Positions 34,222 through 43,050 are shown, numbered from the stretch's first letter. The stretch: DNA of 64,000 bases from Pseudomonas viridiflava (GCF_900602065.1 NZ_UWFN01000310.1:124001-188000); one strand, 5' to 3'. Notes: a model not told the origin generated them from the letters alone. Numbers and translations are program-made.

Positions 34222-35130
34222 ATGAATGTCAAACAGCTAAGGGCGTTTCTGGCCGTGGCCCAGCATTTGAGCTTCGCCCAGGCAGGCGAGCGGCTGCATG
34301 TGTCGCAACCTGCGTTGAGTCTGACCATCAAGAGTCTGGAGGATGATCTGGGTGGGCAGTTGCTCAGCCGTACCACGCGCACGGTCAGCCTGACGCCGGA
34401 GGGTGAAACCCTGCTGCCGTTGGCCAGGCAACTGCTGGCTGACTGGGACAACGCTGAAGAACTGCTGCGTCAGCGTTTTACTCTGCAGCTGGGCAAAGTG
34501 TCGGTGGCCGCCATGCCGTCGTTCGCCGGCAACTTGCTGCCCGGTGCTCTGAAGGTCTTTCGCAGCCGCTACCCACGCGTCAACGTGGCTGTTCATGACC
34601 TGATCAACGAGGAAGTGCTGGAGATGGTGCGTCATCGCCGGGTCGAACTGGGCATCGGCTTCGAGCCCGAGTCCAGCAACTCCCTGGTGTTCACGCCTTT
34701 TTATACCGATCGCTTTGTCGCCGTGGTGCCGTTGGACTCGCCCATGGCACAGCGTAAGCAAGTGACATGGCAAGAGTTGCTGCAAGAGGACTTCATCGCC
34801 TTGCAGCGCCCATCGGCAGTGCGCTTGCTGCTGGAGCATCATCTACAGGCCCGGCACGGCAAGCTTTCAGTTGCGTTTGAAAGCCACCAGCTATCAACGA
34901 TAGGTCGCATGGTTGCCAGCGGGCTGGGGGTCAGTGCGGTGCCCTCGCTCTGTATCCAGCAAATGCACGAACTGGGTGCTCACTGCGTCGCTTTGGCAGA
35001 ACCGACGATAGAGCGCCCGATTGGCCTGATGATGCTCGCTGATCACAAGCTGTCTGCCGCTGCGCAGGCCCTGCGCGAGGTGTTGATCGAGCACGCACAG
35101 TCGCAGGTGCCCAGCCTGGCGAGCGTTTAG
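34222..35130 (+). CDS. LysR-family regulator, likely of the ato genes
   Basis: 302 residues. N-terminal winged helix (MNVKQLRAFLAVAQHLSFAQ, RLHVSQPALSLTIKSLEDDL) and an effector domain from about 90 (GKVSVAAMPSFAGNLLPGAL). The 126-base divergent region with atoD is the probable control region; LysR proteins normally sit beside their targets and bind a T-N11-A site. The effector would be a short-chain acid or its CoA ester (inference). Confidence 0.88.
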   Translation: MNVKQLRAFLAVAQHLSFAQAGERLHVSQPALSLTIKSLEDDLGGQLLSRTTRTVSLTPEGETLLPLARQLLADWDNAEELLRQRFTLQLGKVSVAAMPSFAGNLLPGALKVFRSRYPRVNVAVHDLINEEVLEMVRHRRVELGIGFEPESSNSLVFTPFYTDRFVAVVPLDSPMAQRKQVTWQELLQEDFIALQRPSAVRLLLEHHLQARHGKLSVAFESHQLSTIGRMVASGLGVSAVPSLCIQQMHELGAHCVALAEPTIERPIGLMMLADHKLSAAAQALREVLIEHAQSQVPSLASV

Positions 35131-35276
35131 CTCAAGGTTCGTGACAAGGACTCAGGTGCCGAAACTGTCACAAACTTCACATTTGTAAGCAGAGCGTTAC
35201 GGTATCGTGTCGGGTAATTACAACTAAATGTTTCTGTGGTGATGCGACTGCGGAACCGACGATAAGGAAGAGCGCC

Positions 35277-36647
35277 TTGGATGTATCTTCTGCTGCCTGG
35301 CTTGTGCACGATACCCGCCTGATTATTTGTTGCCTGGTGGCGATAGCCACGATTATCGTGCTGATCAGTGCCACTAAACTTCCTCCTTTTCTCTCGATTC
35401 TGATCGGCACATTCATTGCCGGTATCGGTGCGGGCCTGCCTGCTGAAGAAGTCGCCAAGGCCTTCAGCAAAGGGGCGGGTGGCATTCTGGGCGAGGCAGG
35501 CCTGATCATCGCCCTGGGTGCCATGCTTGGTGCGCTGATGGCGGAGTCGGGCGCAGCTGACCGGATTGCCACGACGCTATTGGGGTTTGGCAAAGGGCGT
35601 TCATTGCCCTGGGTGATGGCGTTGGTGGCGATGGTCATTGGCCTGCCCTTGTTCTTCGAAGTCGGTTTGGTGCTGATGGTGCCGATCATTTTCGTCATGG
35701 CCCGACGTTCTGATCAGCCTTTACTGAAAATCGCGATTCCGGCCCTCGCGGGCATGACGACCTTGCATGCGCTAATGCCGCCGCATCCGGGGCCATTGAT
35801 CGCGGTCAGTGCATTGCATGCCGACCTTGGGCTGACCATGTTGCTGGGCTTTTGCATTGCAATCCCTGCAGTGATTCTGGCCGGTCCGCTTTACGGCAAC
35901 TGGTTGTCCAGGCGCATGGTCATCAAAGAGCCGGCTGAGCTGGGCGAATTGTTTTCGGCTAAGCCTGACGTAACCCGCCAACCGGGATTCGGCATTTCGT
36001 TGCTGATTATCCTGCTGCCGGTGATCTTGATGCTGGGCAGTACGCTGGCCAAGATATTGATGGACCCGCACAGCTCGCTGGCGTTGACCCTGAAGTTTCT
36101 CGGTGAACCACTGGTCGCGTTAAGCATTGCGGTGATTGCCGCAGTGATTTGTCTTGGCTGGGCCAATGGCCTGACGCGTGAGCATGTGAACGGCACACTG
36201 CGCAAAAGCCTCGCACCGATTGCCGTGCTGCTGTTGACCATCGGCGCCGGAGGCGGCCTCAAGCAGACCTTGCTGGACGCAGGCGTGAGTCAGACCATCA
36301 GCAAAGTCGCGGAGGGTGCACATATCCCGTATCTGCTGCTCGCTTGGCTGATCGCCGTGGCGTTGCGTCAGGCCACGGGTTCGGCGACCGTCGCAACCAC
36401 TACGACCGCTGGCATTCTTGCGCCGATGATGGCGGGCCTGGCGGCGACGCAGAGTTCATTGGTGGCGCTGGCGATTGGCGCAGGCTCAGTGTTCTTCTGT
36501 CACGTCAATGACGCAGGTTTCTGGATGGTCCGCGAGTATTTTGGTCTTCAGTTGAAGCAGACTATTTGGGTCTGGTCGGTGCTGCAGACCATTGTTTCGG
36601 TAGTCGGGCTGGTGGGCACATTGCTGTTGTGGTGGTGGTTGACGTAG
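35277..36647 (+). CDS. GntP-family permease
   Basis: 456-residue inner-membrane transporter with about 12-13 hydrophobic segments. Start is a TTG at 35277 with AAGGAAG eight bases before; no ATG lies in frame before residue 85. Signatures: IALGAMLGALMAESGAADRIA, IGLPLFFEVGLVLMVPIIF, LMPPHPGPLIAVSALHADLG and ATGSATVATTTTAGI. It is related to the GntT encoded at 55073 but distinct, with a different N-terminus. Substrate could be gluconate-like or a hydroxy- or amino-acid such as D-serine. It is followed by a RidA-like gene. Confidence 0.85.
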   Translation: MDVSSAAWLVHDTRLIICCLVAIATIIVLISATKLPPFLSILIGTFIAGIGAGLPAEEVAKAFSKGAGGILGEAGLIIALGAMLGALMAESGAADRIATTLLGFGKGRSLPWVMALVAMVIGLPLFFEVGLVLMVPIIFVMARRSDQPLLKIAIPALAGMTTLHALMPPHPGPLIAVSALHADLGLTMLLGFCIAIPAVILAGPLYGNWLSRRMVIKEPAELGELFSAKPDVTRQPGFGISLLIILLPVILMLGSTLAKILMDPHSSLALTLKFLGEPLVALSIAVIAAVICLGWANGLTREHVNGTLRKSLAPIAVLLLTIGAGGGLKQTLLDAGVSQTISKVAEGAHIPYLLLAWLIAVALRQATGSATVATTTTAGILAPMMAGLAATQSSLVALAIGAGSVFFCHVNDAGFWMVREYFGLQLKQTIWVWSVLQTIVSVVGLVGTLLLWWWLT

Positions 36648-36730
36648 GGCAATGGCATTACATTCCCATGTTCGCTGCCGAGTGCTGCCCCTATCAAACA
36701 ATATACAAATTATGGATTGAAATGCATCTT

Positions 36731-36804
36731 CTGTAGGAGCTGCCGAAGGCTGCGAAGCATTTATGCTGACCCACCGCAATCGCAGCCTTCGTCAGCTCCT
36801 ACAG
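36731..36804. repeat. REP-type inverted repeat
   Basis: CTGTAGGAGCTGCCGAAGGC and GTCAGCTCCTACAG-type arms; one mismatch in the right arm (TTCGTCAGC instead of TTCGGCAGC). Located between the GntP-family gene and the RidA-like gene. Confidence 0.9.
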
Positions 36805-36909
36805 GTCCAATGTTTGCCACGAAACAGCACGGTGCCATGGGGAAAGCGCCGCTCCTGGTTAAATATGCGTTGATCGGATATTCAATTTTTTATAAAGGCG
36901 AGATAACCC

Positions 36910-37314
36910 ATGCCAGACCGCGAAATCATCGTTCCGCCCTCCATGCGCAATATCGTTGAGCGTGCGGGGTATGTTCCAGCGGTCAAGGTGCAAGGCACGC
37001 TGTATTGTGCGGGCCAGATTGGGCGCACGCCGGAACTGGAGGTCATTCATGACCCTGAACAGCAATTCATTGCTTGCTGGGAAAACCTGCGCACGGTGCT
37101 CGCCGAGGGCGGCTGCAGCTTCGAGGATGTGGTGGAGATGACCACCTATCACGTGGCGATGAGCGAGCACATGGACGTTTTTCGTGACGTCAAAGAGCGT
37201 CTGTTTCCCCGTGGGCTTTGTGCCTGGACGGCCATCGGCGTTTCGGAGCTGGCGGTTCCGGGCCTGCTGCTTGAGATCAAGTGCATCGCCGTTCAACGCG
37301 ATCAGAACCAATGA
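36910..37314 (+). CDS. RidA/YjgF-family protein
   Basis: 134 residues, usual family length. GTLYCAGQIGRTPELEVIHD and QQFIACWENLRTVLAEGGCS fit the fold, and the C-terminal segment AWTAIGVSELAVPGLLLEIKCIAV matches the RidA pattern in which an arginine usually binds the substrate carboxylate; that position is not clearly arginine here, so it may be a non-deaminating Rid subgroup. RidA enzymes clear reactive enamine/imine intermediates. Confidence 0.82.
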   Translation: MPDREIIVPPSMRNIVERAGYVPAVKVQGTLYCAGQIGRTPELEVIHDPEQQFIACWENLRTVLAEGGCSFEDVVEMTTYHVAMSEHMDVFRDVKERLFPRGLCAWTAIGVSELAVPGLLLEIKCIAVQRDQNQ

Positions 37315-37390
37315 TCCAATAAACCGAACTCTCGGGACAAAGCTGCTGCCGAAACAGGGTCAATTATCAAAATGATCCTGTGAGGAAGTC

Positions 37391-37564
37391 ATGAGCACAC
37401 ACCCTGTAGATGGTCACTCAGCGCAAGGTCCTGGTCTCAAACCCGGTGAGTCCGACGGGAAATCCAGCGCCGACGATAACGACGTTCGCGATGCTGATAT
37501 CAACGAAGTCGAGCCCGACGACCCTGATGTAGCGGGCGATGATGCCTCAGACAAACCGAGCTGA
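37391..37564 (+). CDS. Small acidic hypothetical protein
   Basis: 57 residues from ATG at 37391, with TGAGGAAGTC immediately upstream, a good ribosome site. Composition is very rich in D, E, S, G and P with no hydrophobic stretch (for example DGKSSADDNDVRDADINEVE), suggesting a disordered cytoplasmic protein. It precedes the HhH protein gene with only 10 bases between, probably co-transcribed. I do not recognise a family. Confidence 0.55.
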   Translation: MSTHPVDGHSAQGPGLKPGESDGKSSADDNDVRDADINEVEPDDPDVAGDDASDKPS

Positions 37565-37574
37565 GCCAAGCGCT

Positions 37575-38006
37575 ATGGGCAAAGTGGTTACCGCTCGTGA
37601 TCTGGCGGTTGATCTGAAGCAGGGCGATGACGTTGCCCTGTTCAAATGGTTTATCGCCAGTTTTCTGATGGGTAAGCGTATTCAGGCCGACATTGCTGCG
37701 CAGGCGTACCGGGTGATTGTCGATCAACATGGATGTGATACGCCCCGCAAGCTTGCGAGCAAGACCCACCGTCAATTGGTGACAATGCTCGGCGAAGCGC
37801 GTTATGTGCGCTACGACGAATCCACAGCCATGCGCCTTGCAGCGTTGGCGACAAAGCTCACCGAGGAATATGCCGGGAAGATTGCGCAAGTCGCTGCTCG
37901 CAGTGACGGTCGGGCAGATTTCGAAAAACGTCTTGGCGAATTTGACGGCGTAGGCCCCAAAACCATCGAGATATTCATGCGCGAAGCCGGTGAGGTTTTG
38001 TATTGA
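37575..38006 (+). CDS. Small HhH-GPD (endonuclease III-like) protein without Fe-S motif
   Basis: 143 residues from ATG at 37575. An alternative ATG at 37539 would overlap the previous gene; neither has a strong ribosome site. LFKWFIASFLMGKRIQADIAAQAYRVIVDQ and LGEFDGVGPKTIEIFMREAGEV resemble the helical core and the helix-hairpin-helix of HhH-GPD DNA glycosylases. The four-cysteine Fe-S loop is absent and the protein is much shorter than Nth (about 210). After the hairpin the usual catalytic aspartate segment is missing. So it may bind DNA without glycosylase activity. Confidence 0.6.
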   Translation: MGKVVTARDLAVDLKQGDDVALFKWFIASFLMGKRIQADIAAQAYRVIVDQHGCDTPRKLASKTHRQLVTMLGEARYVRYDESTAMRLAALATKLTEEYAGKIAQVAARSDGRADFEKRLGEFDGVGPKTIEIFMREAGEVLY

Positions 38007-38047
38007 TTTGGGTGCATCTTCGACAATAAGGCCAGTGGGCACGCGAC

Positions 38048-39040
38048 TCACGACGCATTGTTACTGCGCAGGCTGCTGTCCTGACTGGCCGCTGGTTCTT
38101 TCGCGGGTAGAGTGTGCTGCATCGCCGCGTTTGCAGGGACCGCGCCGGACTTCAGCAGCGCCTGAATCGCCTGGCTGTAAGCCTGGCGGCCGATCCGCAT
38201 GCTGTTGTTGTGAGTCCCGCCGGGCACCAGCAACAATTTTTTCGGCTCTTGGGCGGCGGCAAACAATTCTTCGCTGAAGCGAGGAGGGACATAACGGTCT
38301 TCCGTGCCGTGCACAATCAGCAGCGGCATGTGAATGTCGGCGATCTTGTCGATGGAGTCGAATTTCTGCGACAGCAGCCAGCGTACCGGCAATGAGGTGT
38401 AATTATTGGCGACTGCGGTCGCGACATCGGCCAGGGTGGTAAAGGTAGATTCGATAATAAGCCCGCGAGCCTCTGCCGGTTGCGTGCCGTCCTGCGTATC
38501 GCGGCCCAGTTCGGCGGCCAGATCCACGGCTACCGCACCACCCAGTGAATGGCCGTAGATCAGGCGGCGACTGGCGTCGGGCTGTAGAAGTTTGAGGCGC
38601 TCCCAAGCAATTCGCGCATCTTCATACACGGTGCTTTCTGAAGGCAAGGAACCACGACTTTCGCCAAAACCGCGGTAATCGATGGCCAGCACCGAGAAAC
38701 CCAAAGCGTGCAGTTCTTCGATGCGAAACAGCTGACCGGTCAGGTTCCAGCGCGATCCATGCAGATAAAGCACGGCTGGAGCATCTTTGCGGTTGGCGGG
38801 CCACCACCAGCCGTGAATGCTTTGCGATAAACCAAATTGCGGGGCTTTGAGCTCCAGCTCTTGCACGTTGGCCGGCAGCCCGCTGTACCAGCTGGCAGTA
38901 CCAGGCTCGATGCGAAATACCAGTTCGCGCTCGGTGTGTTGCAATACGGAGCACCCGACGGGCAAGCCAATGATGAACATCAGCATGCAGGTCCAGGTCA
39001 GCCAGCGCGCCCTGATACGAGCCAGAGAAAAAATGGCCAT
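38048..39040 (-). CDS. Alpha/beta-hydrolase lipoprotein
   Basis: 330 residues. The N-terminal hydrophobic segment ends with GLPVGC, a likely lipobox. The oxyanion region is LYLHGSRWNLTG, the nucleophile elbow GHSLGG, the acid in HGTEDRYVPPRFSEEL and the histidine in VPGGTHNNS. It resembles the BEM46/YfhR-like serine-hydrolase group. The C-terminal 35 residues are low complexity. Probably an envelope-facing esterase; substrate unknown. Confidence 0.8.
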   Translation of the reverse strand: MAIFSLARIRARWLTWTCMLMFIIGLPVGCSVLQHTERELVFRIEPGTASWYSGLPANVQELELKAPQFGLSQSIHGWWWPANRKDAPAVLYLHGSRWNLTGQLFRIEELHALGFSVLAIDYRGFGESRGSLPSESTVYEDARIAWERLKLLQPDASRRLIYGHSLGGAVAVDLAAELGRDTQDGTQPAEARGLIIESTFTTLADVATAVANNYTSLPVRWLLSQKFDSIDKIADIHMPLLIVHGTEDRYVPPRFSEELFAAAQEPKKLLLVPGGTHNNSMRIGRQAYSQAIQALLKSGAVPANAAMQHTLPAKEPAASQDSSLRSNNAS

Positions 39041-39146
39041 GGATTACTTCCCCCGACTTTCAAGCTAAATGCTGACTGTAACGACGTTGTCATGATACCG
39101 ATTGTTTGATCGGTTACAGGATATTGCGGACTCGGCCGGTCATATT

Positions 39147-40013
39147 TCAAGGGCGGAAGTGATCGCTGATCAAACCTATCAATATGTCGCAGGCGGCGCT
39201 TGAGTCTCCCGCAGCCTTGACCAGTTGCAGGCGATGCAGTGGCAGTGGCGGCAGGCCTTCTTCGGCACCGAGGATGCGCATCTGTGCACTGACCCGGTTG
39301 CGGTCGATGATACCGACCGCCATGCCTGCGCAAATGGTTGCCTCCAGTGCGCTGGAGCCTGCCGACATGACCACCGTGCGCCACGCGCGGCCGATTCGGC
39401 TCAGGGCGTCGACCGCGACGCTGCGATAAGGGCAGCCTTCGCCATGCAGCGCCAGTGGCATGGCCTTGTCGGCACGTAGCTGATAGCCAGGAGCAGCTAC
39501 CCACACCGGCTCAGTAGTGCCAAAAGTTTTTAGCGGTTGATCCGGGCTGCTCGCATCAATGGGGACTACCAGCAGGGCCAGGTCCAGTTGACCCCGTTGC
39601 AGTTGATCAATAAGTCGGCCGCTGGACGCGGTTTCAACTTCGAGTTCGATCTGCGGATAGCCGCTGGTCAGTGGCGCCAGAGTGCTATGGAGCAAGGCTG
39701 CCGCATACTCTTCGGAAATACCCAGTCGTACCCGGCCGCTGATCATCGGCGAGCGGAAACCTGCGATCAGTTGATCGTGTGCCTGCAACAGTTCGGCGCT
39801 TTGCAAGGCGAAACGCCGACCCAGAGGCGTCAGCGTAACGTTCTGATTGTCCCGTTCCAGCAATCGCCCACCGGTAATCTCTTCCAGACGCCGTATGTGC
39901 AGGCTTACCGCCGAAGGGCTGCGGTTGAGAAAGGTGGCTGCCGCAAGGAACTGTTCGAAACGGACTACGGCCTGGAAGGTGCGCAGCAGGTCAATATCCA
40001 GCGTGCTTTGCAT
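39147..40013 (-). CDS. LysR-family regulator (divergent to EamA gene)
   Basis: 288 residues. Winged helix at the N-terminus (DIDLLRTFQAVVRFEQFLAA, SPSAVSLHIRRLEEITGGRL) and effector domain from about 90 (SGRVRLGISEEYAAALLHST). It is divergently transcribed from the adjacent EamA transporter with a 100-base gap, so that gene is its likely target. A GCATCA-G-TGATGC palindrome lies in the gap. Confidence 0.87.
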   Translation of the reverse strand: MQSTLDIDLLRTFQAVVRFEQFLAAATFLNRSPSAVSLHIRRLEEITGGRLLERDNQNVTLTPLGRRFALQSAELLQAHDQLIAGFRSPMISGRVRLGISEEYAAALLHSTLAPLTSGYPQIELEVETASSGRLIDQLQRGQLDLALLVVPIDASSPDQPLKTFGTTEPVWVAAPGYQLRADKAMPLALHGEGCPYRSVAVDALSRIGRAWRTVVMSAGSSALEATICAGMAVGIIDRNRVSAQMRILGAEEGLPPLPLHRLQLVKAAGDSSAACDILIGLISDHFRP

Positions 40014-40027
40014 GATTTAAAAATCCT

Positions 40028-40040
40028 GCATCAGTGATGC
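40028..40040. promoter_or_regulatory. Palindrome in lysR/eamA divergent region
   Basis: GCATCA-G-TGATGC is a perfect 6-bp inverted repeat, just 15 bases from the lysR start and 74 from the transporter start. Location and symmetry fit a LysR operator. Confidence 0.4.
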
Positions 40041-40113
40041 TGATCATTTCGTTTGATTGAAGTACCTGTCCATTCTTACCATCAGGCTCATTCAGTGCAA
40101 CAGGGGATGCTCA

Positions 40114-41037
40114 ATGAATGGCCAGACGGTAGAAATGTCCACTCAGACGAGTCAGCAGCAAGTGAGACCGGTTTCGGGATCCAGATGGGTAAGCGTTTTG
40201 CTGTTAGCCGCGATGGTGCTCAGCTGGAGCTCCGGGTTTATCGGCTACCGTTATGCCTCCGAACACAGCGGCGTCATGCTGGTGACATTCTGGAGGTTTG
40301 TGCTGATGGCGTTGTTACTGTGCCCGCTGGTGCTGGGTTCGTTGCGCCAGCTCAACTGGCACGTAGTGCGCCAGCAGATGCTGGTAGGGCTGTTCGGTAT
40401 TGCCGGTTTTATCTCAGCGATTGCACTGTCCATTGAACTGGGCGTGGCCCCTGGTACCAGTTCGCTGATTGCCAACTTGCTGCCCTTGAGCATTGTGTTG
40501 TCAGCAGGCTTGATTCCGGGGCAACGCACCCGCGGCAGGCAATGGGTGGGAGTTGCGTTGTGCATTGCCGGGATGTTGATTGCCAGTGCTGCAAGTATCG
40601 AACTGTCCAGCGCTCCGGCCTGGGCGTACGGCTTGCCAGCGCTGGCGGTGCTGTCTTTGACGGCTGCGACGATTTATCAGAAAAAGTCCGCTGCAGTCCC
40701 GGTTCCTGCGTTCACTGCATTGTTTATCCAGGCAGTGGCAACCTTGCCCGTTTTCGCCGCGCTGGCGATGTGGGAGGGCAGCATCGTACCGGTGATGGTC
40801 AGCGATTTCGGCCTGGCCGTGTTGTGGTTGGTCATATTCGCTACCTTGGGCGGCTACGGCTTTTATTGGCTGTGCGTGCAGCGTTTCAATGTCCAGACCG
40901 TCAGCGGTGCGTTGTTTCTAACACCGCCAGCAACGATGCTGTGGGCTTTTCTGCAGTTTGACGATCCTCTGCATGGCGCTGCCCTGTTGGGCGTAGCCCT
41001 GACCTTGATCGGTCTGCCGTTCTTGCGCAGACGCTGA
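40114..41037 (+). CDS. EamA/DMT-family transporter
   Basis: 307 residues from ATG at 40114 (AGGGGATGCTCA upstream); a later ATG at 40135 is also possible. About ten membrane helices in two EamA repeats: MVLSWSSGFIGYRYASEHSG and LLPLSIVLSAGLIPGQRTRG in the first, and LGGYGFYWLCVQRF with the second repeat at the C-terminus. Probable exporter or permease for amino acids or small metabolites, controlled by the divergent LysR. Confidence 0.87.
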   Translation: MNGQTVEMSTQTSQQQVRPVSGSRWVSVLLLAAMVLSWSSGFIGYRYASEHSGVMLVTFWRFVLMALLLCPLVLGSLRQLNWHVVRQQMLVGLFGIAGFISAIALSIELGVAPGTSSLIANLLPLSIVLSAGLIPGQRTRGRQWVGVALCIAGMLIASAASIELSSAPAWAYGLPALAVLSLTAATIYQKKSAAVPVPAFTALFIQAVATLPVFAALAMWEGSIVPVMVSDFGLAVLWLVIFATLGGYGFYWLCVQRFNVQTVSGALFLTPPATMLWAFLQFDDPLHGAALLGVALTLIGLPFLRRR

Positions 41038-41052
41038 TGTGCGCGCATAAAA

Positions 41053-41082
41053 AAGCCGCCTGCCCTTGAGGGGAGGCGGCTT
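41053..41082. terminator. Bidirectional hairpin terminator
   Basis: AAGCCGCCT and AGGCGGCTT form a 9-bp stem with a 12-base loop, preceded by AAAAAA (the T-run for leftward transcripts). It lies between the rightward EamA gene and the leftward small membrane peptide gene and probably serves the leftward unit best. Confidence 0.75.
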
Positions 41083-41094
41083 GCATCTGATCCG

Positions 41095-41166
41095 TTACAT
41101 CAGGATCGCAATCAGAATGATGACCGGGATAGGGACACCGAGTAACCACAGCAGGATGGAAGGCAT
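41095..41166 (-). CDS. 23-residue single-helix membrane peptide
   Basis: ATG at 41166 follows AAGGAGAACGACT, an excellent ribosome site. The product MPSILLWLLGVPIPVIILIA continues with ILM and ends; it is a single hydrophobic helix with two prolines. It starts 16 bases after the larger membrane-protein gene and is followed by a strong hairpin terminator, so it looks like the last gene of that unit. Function unknown; it may be a subunit or regulator of a membrane complex. Confidence 0.6.
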   Translation of the reverse strand: MPSILLWLLGVPIPVIILIAILM

Positions 41167-41182
41167 AGTCGTTCTCCTTGGC

Positions 41183-42124
41183 TTAAAGAGCCGTTGTTCT
41201 AGTAGTGGTGTAAGTGTTGTCGTCCAGGTAGGTCACAGCGTCGCGACGGCGGCCGCCGTAAATCGCAGCAAAGCTGGCGAAGAACGCACCGCACAGCAGG
41301 GAGACGAAAGTCCACAGTGCAGTCATTGCGGCGACTTTGGCGGCGGTATCAGCAGCTTCCTGTGCAGCTTTCTTGGCATCTTCAAGCGCCTGACGAGCCT
41401 GGCCATAGACCTGATCGACACGACGTTCGGCATCCGCCTGGCTGAGGTTGGTACGCTGAGCAATCATCTGCGCCAGATAGGTACGATCTTCGGCGCTCAT
41501 TTGCCCATCGTTGCTCAAGGTACGGCTGAAGATGCGCAGCACTACGCCATGCGCGGCGTCATCACTGACTGCAGCGGGGCGATCATCGCGGAACAGGCTG
41601 TCAATGTAATAGCCGTAGTCCTGACCACTGGCGTTGCTGTTACTGGCAGCGCTGCCTGCGACCTGAGTCACGGCACCTGCGGCACCGGAAGCCACGCTGG
41701 CACCCGCCTGAACGCCTCCCCCGATAATGCTGCTGACCGAGCTGGCGATCAGCGTTGCAGCTACCAGAGTCGCAATGGCCCACGACAGGAAGCCGTGAGC
41801 GGTATCGCGAAAATACACTTCATCGCCATGCAGGTTGGCCCATTTCACCCGCAACCTGCCAGCGAGGTATCCACCCAGCCCTGAGGCGATGATCTGGGTA
41901 AGCGCCAGCCAGACGACCGTCGAGATGCCCAGGCTCTTGGCGCTGATGCCTTCATTGGCCCACGGCGACACCGCCGAAAAGCCCAAGCCGAAGCCCAGCA
42001 GTATAAGGATTAGGGAAAGCGCAGCGGCACCGGCGGCACCAGCAAAGATCGCCCCCCAGGACACACCTGAGTGATTGGAGGATTCTTGCGCGGCAGAGGG
42101 AAAGGTATCAGCGGATGAAATCAT
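41183..42124 (-). CDS. Predicted membrane protein (PhnA-like annotation group)
   Basis: 313 residues. Helices at about 22-48 (GAIFAGAAGAAALSLILILL), 70-90, 113-150 and 275-298 are visible. Glycine- and alanine-rich segments (IGGGVQAGASVASGAAGAVT) follow the third helix, and a soluble helical middle contains QMSAEDRTYLAQMIAQRTNL and many K/E/A residues (ALEDAKKAAQEAADTAAKVA), which may form a coiled coil. Similar proteins are sometimes labelled PhnA-like, but no phosphonate function is shown. Probably an envelope-stress or structural membrane protein. Confidence 0.6.
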   Translation of the reverse strand: MISSADTFPSAAQESSNHSGVSWGAIFAGAAGAAALSLILILLGFGLGFSAVSPWANEGISAKSLGISTVVWLALTQIIASGLGGYLAGRLRVKWANLHGDEVYFRDTAHGFLSWAIATLVAATLIASSVSSIIGGGVQAGASVASGAAGAVTQVAGSAASNSNASGQDYGYYIDSLFRDDRPAAVSDDAAHGVVLRIFSRTLSNDGQMSAEDRTYLAQMIAQRTNLSQADAERRVDQVYGQARQALEDAKKAAQEAADTAAKVAAMTALWTFVSLLCGAFFASFAAIYGGRRRDAVTYLDDNTYTTTRTTAL

Positions 42125-42526
42125 TATTTTTCTGCTCCATGAAGGATTTTGTTACAGCGTCCCTCAAGCAGTTGCAGTGCTTATGCCAGAAGCTGAATTA
42201 ATTAAATCTTATTTGATTCATGGGGTTAGAGAAAAACAATGTTTTCTGATTCATGCATTTTGCAAGGCGCGAGCTTTTATTACAGGCGTTCTGCATGAAG
42301 CAGGAAGTATTGATGCATCAAGGAGTTGCGTTATTTTCTTGAAGTGCAGCAAGCGTAATAAGCGATTCAGCCCCCTATTGTTCGTCCGCTGACGCTTTTT
42401 CGTTACAGGTGTATGGGCAGGTGAGTTAAGTGACGGGTTTTTGTCAGTGCCAGTCGTGCAGGGATGGATAGTTCGCATATAGTATTCAAGCGCTTGTTAT
42501 TTTTATCTTCAAGAGGTCACTGCCCC
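42125..42526. other. AT-rich divergent intergenic region
   Basis: 402 bases without a credible gene. A direct repeat TGATTCATG occurs at 42214 and 42247, 33 bases apart (about three helical turns), which could be paired regulator sites. It must hold promoters for both neighbouring genes. Confidence 0.45.
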
Positions 42527-43009
42527 ATGTTCTTGAACCGCCCCCTGGAAGAAAAAGACATTCTTACCGTGTGTGCCTTGCCACAAAACGTCGATGAGCT
42601 GTTTTACATGTTCCCCCGTGCGACCTGGCCACTGACGCCTGCGCAATTGATCGATGCCCTGCATAACCATTCTGATTCGACAGTCATCGAAATGGACGGC
42701 GAGGTGGTGGGGTATGCCAATTTCTCACGCAGTGATTTCCGCGGTCGTTGTTCTTTGGGCAACGTCATCATTTCATCCAAGGCGCGTTCGCGAGGGGTGG
42801 GGCGCTACCTGATCAGTTGCATGATGGAATTGGCTTTTGACAAGCATGAGGCTAGCGAAATGACAGCATCGTGCTACAACCATAATGTACCTGGCTTGTT
42901 GTTCTATCCAAAGCTTGGCTTTCGGCCCTACGCGATCGATGAGCGGCGTGACAAGCATGGCGGAAGAGTGGCGCTGATCCATTTGCGATTGCCGCGTAAT
43001 GATGACTGA
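42527..43009 (+). CDS. GNAT-family N-acetyltransferase
   Basis: 160 residues from the ATG at 42527 (AAGAGG upstream). LGNVIISSKARSRGVGRYLISCMM carries the acetyl-CoA pyrophosphate-binding R-x-x-G-x-G motif (about 90-100). The N-terminal half (EEKDILTVCALPQNVDELFY) is the substrate-binding part. Cytoplasmic. Acceptor unknown; monocistronic with a hairpin downstream. Confidence 0.86.
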   Translation: MFLNRPLEEKDILTVCALPQNVDELFYMFPRATWPLTPAQLIDALHNHSDSTVIEMDGEVVGYANFSRSDFRGRCSLGNVIISSKARSRGVGRYLISCMMELAFDKHEASEMTASCYNHNVPGLLFYPKLGFRPYAIDERRDKHGGRVALIHLRLPRNDD

Positions 43010-43022
43010 AGACGCTGTACTT

Positions 43023-43050
43023 CCCGTCAGTCCTCAAACCGACTGACGGG
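43023..43050 (+). terminator. Hairpin after GNAT gene
   Basis: CCCGTCAGTC and GACTGACGGG make a perfect 10-bp stem with an 8-base loop, 13 bases after the stop. No clear T-run follows, so termination may be weak or Rho-assisted. Confidence 0.5.

Noticed and set aside
41183..42124. Phosphonate-related (PhnA) function
   Set aside because: The label exists for similar proteins, but no PhnA zinc ribbon or phosphonate genes are present.
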